DNA of 64,000 nucleotides from Saxidomus purpurata (lineage: Eukaryota > Mollusca > Bivalvia > Venerida > Veneridae), in contig JAFMSR010000017.1 in assembly GCA_022818135.1 (NCBI GenBank), forward strand, positions 5,554,291 to 5,618,290, written 5' to 3'. Both the position numbers and the translations under genes were made by a program. Below the pieces are notes generated by a model. That model ran no database searches. It had not been told where the DNA came from and saw only the letters and a list, made by a program, of their open reading frames with translations. The first letter of the stretch is position 1, and every line of letters starts with the position of its first letter. Shown piece by piece: positions 43,440 through 55,020 of this stretch.

Positions 43440-46342
43440 GAGATATTTCTTAGACAGTCGGGTCTTAGGGTGATTAACGGTAGAGTTGGTCTCGATGCAG
43501 GCATAGGAAAATATACTTTTGTTGGTAGTTCCGGTTCTAGCCTTGTTGATTATGTTTTAGCAAGTATTGATATTATAAATTTGTTTGACTCGTTTGAGGT
43601 AGCCGATCCAAATATATTATCCGATCACTGTGAAGTCCGATTTGGGTTGCTCTGTAATGTACCTTCGAACGAACAAGACGCCGTGTTAGATAAAAGGGAG
43701 ATAAATCCCGATGTACAGTTTAAATACAGATGGAACGATAAACATACTGATGAATACTTAAACAAACTGTCTTCGCCTAATTTTCAAAACTCATTACATA
43801 ATTTACACGACAACTTGAAAACTGCTTCTGCGAATAGTAATATTGATGATAATATCGGTCAGTTCATGTCGTTGATGGATGAAGTATGTGAACCGCTATT
43901 TAAAATAGATATCTCGAAATCGAAAAGTCACTCGCCGCAAAATGAAACACATCAACAATGGTTTGACGAGGAATGCATTAACAAACGTGAAGTATTTTAC
44001 TCTTTTTTGAACATTTACAGGTCTGCAAAATCAAATACAAATAGAATAAACTTGTGTAAAGCCAGATCAGAATACAAAACGTTAATACGAAGAAAACGTT
44101 ATTCATACAGAAAGGAAAAAACAGATATATTAATTCGAATGAGACAGGTAAATGCTAAAAAGTACTGGAATATGCTTAAAGATGTTTCGCATGTTAAGTA
44201 CCCCAGTTCACTTTCGGCTGATAGTTTTGCGCGATATTTTAAAGCAGTTAATAATCCAGAAGGGAATTTTTATCAAGCTGACGAAGATATTGTTTATTTC
44301 AATGATAGATTTGTTAACCAAGAATTCCAAATAATGTTTGAAGAATTAGAAGTAAAAATCAACAAGGACGAAATTTCAAAAGCCATAAAACAATTACGCA
44401 ATAATAAGAGTGGGGGCCCTGATCTCATTATTAATGAACTTTTTAAGCATGGTATTAATTATTTATCGTCATATTTGTGCACACTGTTTGATGTTTGTTT
44501 CAGTAAAGGTTACTTTCCAGTAGCCTGGACTGAGGGTGTTATTGTACCTTTATATAAGGGTGGTGGCGTGGGGGACACAGGAAATTATAGAGGCATAACT
44601 CTTCTAAGTACCTTTGGTAAACTTTTCTCACGTGTTTTAAATAACAGACTTACAATATGGGCTGAAAAATATAGTGTCTATGTAGAAGCACAATCAGGAT
44701 TTAGAACAAGGATGGGAACAGTTGACAATATTTTCATTTTAAATACATTAGTTTCACATTGTTTGAATAGAAGCGAACCATTATTCTGTGCCTTTGTTGA
44801 TTTTAAAAAGGCCTTTGATTTCGTCGTAAGAGACAATTTATGGTACAAACTAATTAAACTGGGTGTTAGAGGGAAATTGCTTTCCGTAATAAAATCTATG
44901 TATGAAAATGTGAGGTCAAAAGTTAGGTTTATGGTACGTGGCATTCCCTGTTTGATATTATTTTTGTTTTTATGAATGAATTAAGTGAAAGTTTTGTTTG
45001 CGACTTAGGAGTGACGCAAGGGGAGTGTCTGTCCCCTTTCCTGTTTAGTATGTTTTTAAACGACTTAGAGGAAACCTTATTAGTCAAAGGGGCAGATGGT
45101 ATAGATATTGGTACTTTAAGACTTTGCGTTCTACTTTATGCGGACGATTTAATTCTTTTTGCTAAAAGCGCAGATGGTTTGCAAAATTCTTTAAACATTT
45201 TAGCGAGTTATTGTGATAGGTGGAAACTTGTTGTGAACACACAGAAGACAAAAATAATGATTTTTCGGAACGCTGGTAGGCTACCGCAAAACCTAACATT
45301 TTCCTATCACGGTTCACTTATAGAAATTGTCAGTAAATTTAAATACCTCGGTGTAGTTTTTTCCTCTGGCGGGGCATATAATGAGAACGATAAAACAACA
45401 TCAGGTCAAGCCTTAAAGGCAATATTCCAGATGAATAAATATCTATATAAGTTCACAAACATATCACCGAGAATTCAGTTTGATCTATTTGATAAGTTAA
45501 TTTTACCAATTTTCAATTATTCATCAGAAGTAAGTGGATTTAATAAAGGCAGTCACTGTGAGAGAGTACATCTTAGTTATTGTAAGCGTTTGTTAGGAGT
45601 TAAACTTTGCACACAAAATAATTTTGTTTATGGCGAAACTGGGAGACTACCGTTAAATGTTTTATGGCAGGTTAATATAGTTAGATATTGGCTGAAATTA
45701 TGTTCAATGTTTGAAACGAAATACCCCAAAATTGTGTATAACTTCTTAGTAGACCAAACTAATAATAGACCAAACACAAGAAACTGGGCTTCAAACGTAA
45801 AAAATTTGCTGTCGCGTTTAGGTTTTTATGAAGTATGGTTAAGTCAGGGAGTTGGGAATCCAAAAGTTTTTCTTAGTTTATTCAAACAAAGAGTTAAAGA
45901 TACGTATCTTCAGACGTGGAATGAACAGTTACAAAATTCATCAAGATCATTGTTTTATAAAGAAATTGCAATTTTTGAATACAAAGCGTATTTAGATTTA
46001 ATCAAGATACCGAAATTTAGAAAAGCATTAACGCGGCTGAGATTATCTTCTCATAGACTCGAAATTGAAACAGGGCGTTGGAGCAAGCCTCAAAGGGTAC
46101 CACTTAACGAAAGAAAGTGTCATTTTTGTAATAAACTTGAAGATGAGTTCCATTTTGTCATAGAATGTCCTATATATGCAGATTTAAGAAAATATTTAAT
46201 TAAACCGTATTATTGGATTCGGCCAAACTTTGTAAAATTTGTAGAACTGATGAACGCGACAAATAAGACTATACTTATTAAACTTTCTACTTACACATTT
46301 AATGCATTTGAAATACGACAAAATGTTTTGAAATACTTTTGA
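43440..46342 (+). pseudogene. LINE endonuclease/RT, split by a 35-bp insertion
   Basis: RT motifs: FVDFKKAFDF (motif A, about 44790-44820), QGECLSPFLFSMFLND (motif B, about 45018-45065), YADDLILFA (catalytic motif C, about 45136-45162). The C-terminal end has CHFCNKLEDEFHFVIEC, a Cys2-His-Cys arrangement. Between motifs A and B a 35-bp insertion with a 6-bp target duplication shifts frame, so the first frame stops at 44975 and the second opens at 44972. Apart from that break and the 5-prime truncation it is open, so it decayed only recently. Confidence 0.87.
44934..44968 (+). mobile_element. 35-bp Penelope-like 3-prime tip inside LINE RT
   Basis: GTACGTGGCATTCCCTGTTT and the following TATT-T run are identical to the 3-prime terminus of the Penelope-type copies elsewhere in the window. 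It is flanked by TTTATG on both sides (44928-44933 and 44969-44974). It is the shortest copy, consisting of the terminus alone. Confidence 0.85.
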
Positions 46343-46587
46343 TATCATTTGAAATATTATATAGTTGTAAAACATATAAAACTCTTCTGTCTCTCTAAAA
46401 ACTTTATATAGATGTACTTATTTTAAGATTTCATTTTGAAATCATTTTCAAATATGTTAAAGTTTGAAAATTTGTAATACATGATGGTCTTTATTTGCCT
46501 ACCATGTCACATGTTTTACGGTTATTATTCTATGTATATTTGTTCATGGGCCATTATGGCTTATTACGAAATAAACTATCTATCTAT

Positions 46588-46884
46588 GTCGACATTTTGA
46601 TCAGCTTTTATGAGAGACTCCCCTTAAAAGTTGCTATTTGACATCTTGGTAATGTAACTTCCATACTAAACTCACGGGCACATAAAAACTTTGTTATACT
46701 AATTCTGGATATATATGTCTGATTTGCACCGTTATTTACTTGATTGATAGCCCATTGTCATGCACAGTTTCCTTAAGATAGATTCAGGGTGCTTAAGAAA
46801 TGTGGATGCTTGAACATATAAATATTACGAATCGTTCCATATAAAATTATTCAGTCTGATGAGAGATTAAATAATAGGACCATG
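46588..46884. other. Spacer without recognised features
   Basis: AT-rich unique sequence between the LINE tail and the minisatellite. I see nothing specific. Confidence 0.5.
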
Positions 46885-48198
46885 ATACACCTGTATAGCT
46901 TACCGAATTATACTGCAGCTCCAAGACACCTTTACCACGGTTCACCAGAACAGCTCGACGAGTTCAGCTGCAGCTACAAGACACCTTTAACACGGTTCAC
47001 CTGTACAATCCATCGCGTTCAAATACAGATGGAAGACACCTTTACTACGGTTCACCTGTACAGTCCATCGCGTTCAAATACAGGTGGAAGATACCTTTAC
47101 TACGGTTCACCTGTACAGTCCATCGCGTTCAACTACAGATGGAAGACACATTTACCACGGTTCACCTGTACAGTCCATCGAGTTCAAATACAGATGGAAG
47201 ACATTACCACGGTTCACCTGTACAGTCCATCGAGTTCAAATACAGATGGAAGACATTACCACGGTTCACCTGTACAGTCCATCGCGTTCAAATACAGATA
47301 GAAGACACCTTTAACACCGTACACCTGTACAGCTCATCGCGTTCAAATACAGATGGAAGACACCTCTAACACGGTACACCTGTACAGTCCATCTCGTTCA
47401 AATACAGATGGAAGACACATTTACCACAGTTCATCTGTACAGTCCATCGCGTTCAACTACAGATGGAAGACACATTTACCACGGTTCACCTGTACAGTCC
47501 ATCGCGTTCAAATACAGATGGAAGACACTTTTAACACGGTACACCTGTACAGTCCATCGCGTTCAACTACAGCTCCAAGACACCTTTACCAAGGTTCACC
47601 TGTACAGCCCATCGCTTTCAACTTCAGCTCCATGACACCTTAACCACGGTTCACCTGTACAGCCCATCGCTTTCAACTTCAGCTCCAAGACACCTTAGCC
47701 ACGGTTAATCTGTACAGCCCATCTCTTTCAACTTCAGCTCCAGGACACCTTCACCACGGTTCACCTGTACAGCCCATCGCTTTCAACTTCAGCTCCAAGA
47801 CACCTTCACCACGGTTCACCTGTACAGCCAATCGCGTTTAAGTAGAGATCCAAGATACCTTTACCACGCTTCACCTGTCAGCCTATCGCGTTTAAGTACA
47901 GATCCAAGACACCTTCACCACGGTTCACCTGTACAGTCCATCGCGTTCAAATACAGGTCCAAGACACCTTTACCACGGTTCACCTGTACAGCTTATCGCA
48001 TTCAACTACAGCTCCAAAACACTTTTACCACGGTTCACCTGTACAGCTCATCGCATTTAACTACAGATCCAAGACACCTTCACCACGGTTCACCTGTACA
48101 GTCCATCGCATTCAACTACAGCTCCAAGACACATTTACAACGGTTCACCTGTACAGCTCATCGCATTCAACTACAGATCCAAGACACCTTAACCACGG
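46885..48198. repeat. 55-bp minisatellite, about 24 copies
   Basis: Imperfect tandem units around ACGGTTCACCTGTACAGTCC and ATCGCGTTCAA. The period is about 55 bp in the first half, with small indels; the later half uses a variant with AGCTCCAAGACACC. Because 55 is not a multiple of 3 the short frames here shift from copy to copy and are not genes. The array ends exactly where the foldback at 48199 begins. Confidence 0.9.
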
Positions 48199-49444
48199 CA
48201 CAGTCACATGAAGTTTGGACCCCGAAAAATAATTTTTATAAAACACCCCGGACCGACTATCAAGCATATATACTACAAGTTATGCAACAGCAAAAACCAA
48301 CTTACCAGATTCCCCTTGTTTATTGCTTGAAATTCACGATAAATCCAAACAACCTCGTATATTCACTAGTGTCCATCAATAAGGCATTGATTATGCTCTA
48401 GAATCATGCTAGTGTCCATATTTTTAGTCCACACATTCAATCAGAATTTTGTCAAAATGTCACAAAATACACGAGTCTAAAACATTTTGGCCAGCGATTT
48501 TGTGGCGTTAGAGTTAACTCCCGTGCTTGTTCCGCGCTACATAGATTCGCTGTATTGGGTTTTCCGGTACCAGTACCGGCACTGTAAAAATAGTAGACGA
48601 ATAACGAATCCGACTTTATTTGAAATTTTAGGCGCGCTTTTGACTCACAGTATACAAAAGATATTTGCCATAAAGCTTTTAGAAGGCATACTTCGTCGAA
48701 TTTTATAGTTGCAGACCTTTGAAAATGTAGAGCGCTTGATATTGTATAACTTGGAAAGACGTTTACGAAATTCTTCTTATTGTCTGTTTCATTTACATGT
48801 TTCGTACCAAAACATTCGTACCACTATTTGTTCGACTGTACATGTATAAAGTGTTTGTTCATTAATTACTATTGTTTCTGATTCATTTAAGTCATGGGAA
48901 TTAATTATGTAACACTACACAACTATCTTTGTGCAATTTATAAGACACGTATAATTTGGCAGAGTGCTTATGGATCTAGATTCTCAGCTTCGCACATCCG
49001 GGTACTGATAAATTATTTACATTCGGGAAAGGCGAAGCCGAGAATAGACATCAATCAGGTCTGTCATAATTTCAAACACATGTATATAATTTTGATTACT
49101 GAAGTTGTGTTTAAAAATAGAATTAGTGGAGTTTCAAATATATGTATCTGTATAATACGTCGTTAGAACCCAATACTGGTATAACACGACGGGAGAGTGT
49201 ATGGTCACTTAGTAGTGATGTTTGAGGGCGGTTTTAAAACCCTCAACTGTCTCTGCGCATGCCACACTTTCACTTAAACTGTTCCAATCCTGCACTGCCT
49301 TAATATAAAAATGAAAAATAAAAGTATTTATACTGATCTGTTGTTGATGTTTTTACTGAATAACATTCACTGTGATTTACCTTAAGTTGTTAACTATATT
49401 TGATGTCACACTATCTTTGTATTGTTTTGGCCTATTCTGTCTTG

Positions 49445-50220
49445 TTTTTAATTCGATTAGTCGATTGCCGGCACCATACCTCGAATGATCTTGAACATGA
49501 AGACTAACCTGGAGTTCTTCCGACGCAGCTGTAGACTGTCAAGTTTCAGGGTTTCCAGCATCCTGGATACACAGCCATCGTCTCTTGATCTGTGGTCCTT
49601 CATGATGAATCTTGCTGCATGGCGTTGGATTGTTTTCAACTAATTTTACGTCTTTTACTAAAAATGGGTCCCAGATAACCGTGCCATATTCCAACGTAGA
49701 ACGGATACGTGATATGTAAGCTAGTTTCCTAGAGTCTAGTGCACAGTTTTTGAGATTGCCGTAAAAAAGAGTTGAATTCGCTTTCTTGCAAACGTTGTTG
49801 ATGTGGGTTGTCCACGTTAAATCTTGGAAAATGGTGAGTCCCAAGATACGGGCTTGTATTAACTTGTTGAAAGATGGCCTTGTCTAATTCATAGAAAAAA
49901 AGAAGTTTGACGTAAACTTAAGATATAGCATTTTTAGCATTAAAGTTCATTCCCCACAATGTAGCCCAGTGTTCAAGTTGTTTCAAGTCGTGCTGAAGAG
50001 CTAAATGGCCCTGATTTGTTTTAATATGTATATAAAGTAGACAGTCATCAGCGAATAATCTCAGTAGACTTTACACAATCAGGTAAATCATGAATGTGAC
50101 AAAGAAACATTAGGGGGCCAAGTAACGGGAACCCCTGACTCTACTTTAACACTGGTGGAATGTTCACCTTCAGCTACGACATTCATGACTCTATCCTTCA
50201 AAAAAGATGACAACTAGTCT
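49445..50220 (-). pseudogene. LINE reverse-transcriptase fragment, decayed
   Basis: On the minus strand the translation shows GEHSTSVKVESGVP, GPLMFLCHIHDLPDCV, LFADDCLLYI (catalytic motif C), then LTWTTHINNVCKKANSTLF, LAYISRIRSTLEYGTVIWDP and ARFIMKDHRSRDDGC, in at least three frames. This is the second half of a Jockey/CR1-like RT with several frameshifts and stops, unrelated to the LINE at 43440. Confidence 0.83.
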
Positions 50221-50309
50221 AGGAATGGTCCAAGATTTCCATAATTTTCAAGTTTTTTTAACAATTTATCATGTAAATACAATGACTGAAATAATATGCT
50301 TAGTAAAAT

Positions 50310-50440
50310 AGTAACATGAGGTTTGGACAAAACATCTTTTTTAAATACCCTGGACCTACTATCAAGCATACATATATACTTGATAGTAAGTCACGGGTGT
50401 TTCTTAAAAATGAATTTTTCCCAACCTCATGTGACTGTGG
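50310..50440. repeat. Miniature foldback related to the 48199 element ends
   Basis: About 130 bp: CATGAGGTTTGGAC at one side and TTCCCAACCTCATGTGACTG at the other, with ACTATCAAGCATA and its complement meeting near 50375. Both halves resemble the first 75 bp of the 48199-52517 terminal repeat, so it looks like two element ends joined directly. Confidence 0.65.
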
Positions 50441-50721
50441 TTAGAACTATCAAATCTGATGTGCATATTTAGGGCACTATTGAAATAATCATGATACTGC
50501 ATCTGGCAATTTATTTCTTCTGGGGTTTGACAACAGCAATATTTAAATATATAAGCCGTCAGTTTGTTCATGTGACAGAAAATGTTTATAAGCCAGGGCA
50601 AATACAAGCCACTCATTTAGTTTAGGTTTCAATATGAGCGCTTTAATTAACTCGCCATAAAGAATGACATTATTTCTTTCGTATCAGTATCTTTTTATTT
50701 GTCAGAGATTTCATTTTTGGA

Positions 50722-50883
50722 AAAATTGAATCTGCCATGTTCATGAGTTGCGGATAAGGAAATCCCACCCGAGGATTGAGATACGTCACTAAAACGAGGC
50801 TCTACCTAGTTTTTATTTGCACGTACCTCAACCTAAGGGTGGGATTTCTTACCACAACTGAGTGGACATGGTAGATTTATTTT
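50722..50883. repeat. Foldback MITE
   Basis: Imperfect inverted arms of about 60 bp sharing AATCTGCCATG and GGAAATCCCACCC-type blocks around a short centre (about 50785-50825). Confidence 0.65.
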
Positions 50884-51174
50884 CCCACCGTTTTAATCGC
50901 ATTTATTTACAATAAAACAGGGGATGGCACTTGAAATGAAAACACTCTAGGGAAATATATTATATTTCTTTTCAAACACGCTACTGTTAATGGAGTAAAA
51001 CGTAAAATTCGAATATACACTGTCACAAGTCATAAAGTTTGATATTTTATATGTAAGAATAATACAGACGAGGTTCACTATGCTACGTTTGGCGAGTTAT
51101 TAATGGTTATAAGCTAGTCCGCAAGATAATTTTTCATATGAGCGGAGAGTGGTTATTTTATATCGGTGAAACTT

Positions 51175-51360
51175 AAATTGATTTACCTGACTTAAATATT
51201 GAAAATAATAATTGTACAAGGCAATCTATTCATGATGTCTGTTCTATAGCATATAAATTAAACATCTGCAAAGGAAAACCAAAAGAAACTTGCAATCCTG
51301 AACTTATTAATAACAATGTTATAGTTAATGAATACTTTGGAGAAAATAAACTTCATTAAT
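51175..51360 (+). pseudogene. Short orphan coding remnant
   Basis: A frame without ATG reads IDLPDLNIENNNCTRQSI, continues about 35 codons and ends at TAA next to the right arm of the foldback. Codon content looks protein-like, but I do not recognise the family; it could be the tail of a transposase or an exon. Confidence 0.25.
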
Positions 51361-52985
51361 CATAATTATATACATGTATTTGAAATTCTGATTGATGTCT
51401 ATTCTCGGCTTCGCCGTGTCGCCATACTGACCAGTAATCTAATCAGATTTATAGGTCGCGTTTATTTCTTCATTCGGGAAAAGGTTAAAACTCGGACTTT
51501 ACCGTAAACTTATATGCAAGTTTAGATTTATTTCAAACGAAACAAAAGACATTTAACAAAATAGAATTATTATAAAAACAATCTTATAGTTACAAGCTAA
51601 TGGTATAGCATCACCTTCTTTCATTTCTATTCTTGGTTATTGAACATTTAAAGATTAGATTCATAGAGACCAGTGATGAATCACCTTTCCCGAATGTAAA
51701 TAATTTATCAGTACCCGGATGTGCGAAGCTGAGAATCTAGATCCATAAGCACTCTGCCAAATTATACGTGTCTTATAAATTACACAAAGATAGTTGTGTA
51801 GTGTTACATAATTAATTCCCATGACTTAAATGAATCAGAAACAATAGTAATTAATGAACAAACACTTTATACATGTACAGTCGAACAAATATTGGTACGA
51901 ATGCTTTGGTACGAAACATGTAAATGAAACAGACAATAAGAAGAATTTCGTAAACGTCTTTCCAAGTTATACAATATCAAGCGCTCTACATTTTCAAAGG
52001 TCTGCAACTATAAAATTCGACGAAGTATGCCTTCTAAAAGCTTTATGGCAAATATCCTTTTGTATACTGTGAGTCAAAAGCGCGCCTAAAATTTCAAATA
52101 AATCGGATTCGTTATTCGTCTACTATTTTTACAGTGCCGGTACTGGTACTGGAAAACCCAATACAGCGAATCTATGTAGCGCGGAACAAGCACGGGAGTT
52201 AACTCTAACGCCATAAAATCGCTGGCCAAAATGTTTTAGACTCGTGTATTTTGTGACATTTTGACAAAATTCTGATTGAATGTGTGGACTAAAAATATGG
52301 ACACTAGCATGATTCTAGAGCATAATCAATGCCTTATTGATGGACACTAGTGAATATACGAGGTTGTTTGGATTTATCGTGAATTTCAAGCAATAAACAA
52401 GGGGAATCTGGTAAGTTGGTTTTTGCTGTTGCATAACTTGTAGTATATATGCTTGATAGTCGGTCCGGGGTGTTTTATAAAAATTATTTTTCGGGGTCCA
52501 AACTTCATGTGACTGTGGGTCAGTGTATATTTTCGTGATTTCCGGACCCGATAGTGCTATACCTTTACTACTATATGTATATAGTGAAAAACAAATTTTT
52601 TTTGGTTTTATTATTTTGTTTTGATATATCAGTATATGGGGTACCAGGGTTGTAGAGGGGCCTCTGGGGGATGGGGGTCCAAACCCCGCGCCGGCCACCT
52701 GTGCGGATATGAACACATTCTTACGTATCAAGTCGATCAGAACAAGGATCAGAAGCACTCCATATAAGGAGGGGATACGGACAGCAACGCGCATTGAACT
52801 ATTAGAATAACATCCTCCAAACAAACTGTTGAATATGGTCAATATAGGTAAAATTCTATATTTCTACTATTATCGTGTTTACATAAACAAGGGATAAAGG
52901 GTAGTCAGGTGTAAAATTATCCCTTCATACTTTGATTGAAAAGGTATATGTACGCAAGTATAGTCATGATATATCACCAAATACT

Positions 52986-53050
52986 TGTAGCGTAGTGGAT
53001 AAATCAGCGGCCGTCGAAACGTGGTATCACGAGTTCGAGCTGCGGAAGAA
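52986..53050 (+). repeat. tRNA-like pol III promoter (possible SINE head)
   Basis: TAGCGTAGTGG resembles an A box and, about 40 bases later, GAGTTCGAGC resembles a B box; a run of seven T follows at 53051. The T and acceptor stems do not pair well, so it is not a convincing tRNA gene. Confidence 0.33.
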
Positions 53051-54139
53051 TTTTTTTCAGATTTTTTATTCATGTTAGTCTATTAGCTATTCGCGAAATG
53101 CACGATTTTTATTAGAAGTAAATGTAAATTGAACTCAGAATTATGTCTATATACATGAGGGTAGAAAAGAGTAGTTCGAAGAAAAGTCGTGTAGTTCAAG
53201 ACTATGGCTGATAAAATGTGTGATAAAACCTGTAAATGCGCAAAAATTGTAAAACTGTAATGCAGGTATTAATAACTGGTTAAACCGCCAGTCTCATTTT
53301 CGATAAACCTTTAAAACACTTTTTTTCATGCATAAAACTTATAATAACATTGTATTTTGCCTATTTTCAGGTATGCGACTGGTAATGAAACAGCCCCAAA
53401 TAGAAATGGAAATTAAAAAAAATAAATAACGAAAGTTAAAAAAAATGTGATCCGACTTCACGTTGTCTTCCGGCGCGGCGACAATGCATACAATTGTCCG
53501 ATCTCAGACACCTTATCCTCCACGCCATGGCGGCTGATAGACTATGCACCGTTCTTTATCAAATATATCTCTAAATTACTGATTACAATACTATTACCTT
53601 ACCTAAAACGTTGAAATGGGATTTTCCGATAATAGTAGCGTTATCGAATTGGACCTACACTACATGACTTCTTTCGCCGATTTATAAAACACGCATTTGC
53701 ATGCCAGGTGGTGTTCCCAGTATTAGTACATGTATAAATGAGGAAACACTATGACATAGAGGGAAACATCAAAACATCTCCGCAAGTTGCACAACTTTTG
53801 GCATTGTCGAAATTCACAATGTATCAAAAGCGAAAATAAGTTAATAAACCATTACAATTACTTTGTTTAACACTAGTACAAGGTGATTAGCTCACTTTCG
53901 GCTTTCAAATGTCAATTTAAAATCAAACATTTCTACAGGGGAAGAAAAGTAGTGGATTTTGCTACGTACACGCGCCAGAATAAAATTTATGAACATCGGA
54001 CAAGTAATAGTGACATAAGCAGCAAACTTAAGAGTGTAAATAAGTTCACCAGGGGAGAAATCTCACTGTTTAAACAATATAAACAACAAATCGACAAACA
54101 AAACGGCTTATTCCGCCTGGCTTGCTGCCATAAGCTATA
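53051..54139. other. Non-coding spacer
   Basis: AT-rich sequence; an 85-codon open frame at 53883-54140 has no recognisable family. Nothing else stands out. Confidence 0.45.
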
Positions 54140-54984
54140 ACACAAGGTAACAATCGCATCACAGGAAGTGGCAATTTTGACCTATGGATCATGTTTTGAA
54201 CAATTTCCGTAGAGGTCCACTACACAATTTCCAAATATCTAAACTCTGGACAATGTGGTTTTAGACAAAAAAATTGTTTAAGTTTTGCCTGAGTATTAAG
54301 CCCTGGAGCAAATTCGTCCCAGATAAGCCGATGTATTTGAAATCAAGTTACCCCTCCCTGCAGGGTCATTTTTGGCCCGGTGGTCAAGATTTGTACAATC
54401 TTAGAGGTCCACAAGACAATTGTACATGCCAAATATCTAAGTTCTAGGCTATGTGGTTTCCGAGATTTTTGAAGTTTTTCCTATATATTATAGGCCACTG
54501 AAAATTCATGAGGTCATGATAGCCCTATATCGATCATCTGTGCACCATTGCACTTAGCTAAGAAAGTCACTTGTTGCTAAAGAGTCCATAGTTGCTAAAG
54601 AAGTCACGTACTGGTTGCTAGGCAAGTCATTGGTTTCTAAAGAAGTCACTGGTCGGTAAATGACACCAGCTGTCAGAGGCAGTCAATGGTTGCTAATGAA
54701 GGAACAGGTTGCTAGGGAACTCTCTGGTTACTAAGAGACCAAGTTGTTGCTTAAGAAATAATGTTATTTGTTCCTAGGGAAAGTCACTGGTTGCTTGGGG
54801 TAGTCACTGGTTGATAAGGAGTGAATAGAGAGGTCCGTGGTCAGAAACACCAAGTGAAAGAAGTTTTCTCGCAGTCATCATGTTTCACTACAGTTACAGA
54901 TCGTGGTAGCTATGCATTACAATGAAGCCAGTGACCTCACATTTGGTCACAGTTACTCGAAATAAAAAATCCCTTATATTTAAA

Positions 54985-55020
54985 CAAGGTCTTTCAAATA
55001 GTACTATTTGAAAGACCTTG
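54985..55020. repeat. Perfect 36-bp palindrome of MITE ends
   Basis: CAAGGTCTTTCAAATAG, then TA, then its exact complement. The half-sequence is the terminal repeat of the 1005-bp MITE at 14085-15089, so this is two element ends with no interior. ATTTAAA flanks it on both sides (54978-54984 and 55021-55027). Confidence 0.85.

Larger units (their letters stand above)
43440..46587 (+). mobile_element. Non-LTR retrotransposon (LINE), 5-prime truncated
   Basis: Begins inside the apurinic endonuclease domain (SGLRVINGRVG, then YTFVGSSGSSLVDYV and ILSDHC), continues through the reverse transcriptase and a C-terminal zinc-knuckle-like segment, and ends in a short 3-prime UTR and a CTATCTATC tail. 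Most of the endonuclease and any ORF1 are missing, the usual result of incomplete reverse transcription. Clade not assigned with confidence. Confidence 0.88.
48199..52517. mobile_element. Long-terminal-inverted-repeat (foldback) element
   Basis: Ends CACAGTCACATGAAG and its complement. The left arm runs 48199 to about 49095 and the right arm about 51355-52517, with a 262-bp insertion in the right arm (51414-51676). Arms match at high identity for roughly 900 bp. The interior holds a LINE fragment, two smaller foldbacks and a short orphan reading frame, but no transposase that I recognise. No clear target duplication beyond GG. Confidence 0.82.

Noticed and set aside
46857..46880. CTGATGAG near the minisatellite as a hammerhead core
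   Set aside because: No GAAA or cleavage triplet with matching stem I within range.
46882..47643. Repetitive frames reading HLYSPSRSNTDGRH
   Set aside because: They are the 55-bp minisatellite read in shifting frames; period not divisible by 3, and no start context.
52315..52842. 175-codon open frame on the minus strand
   Set aside because: It lies over the terminal inverted repeat of the foldback and its flank; the mirror copy at 48199-48430 does not keep it as an equivalent gene and no domain is recognisable.
53883..54140. 85-codon frame as a small gene
   Set aside because: Basic, low-information translation with no family resemblance and no copy elsewhere; likely chance.
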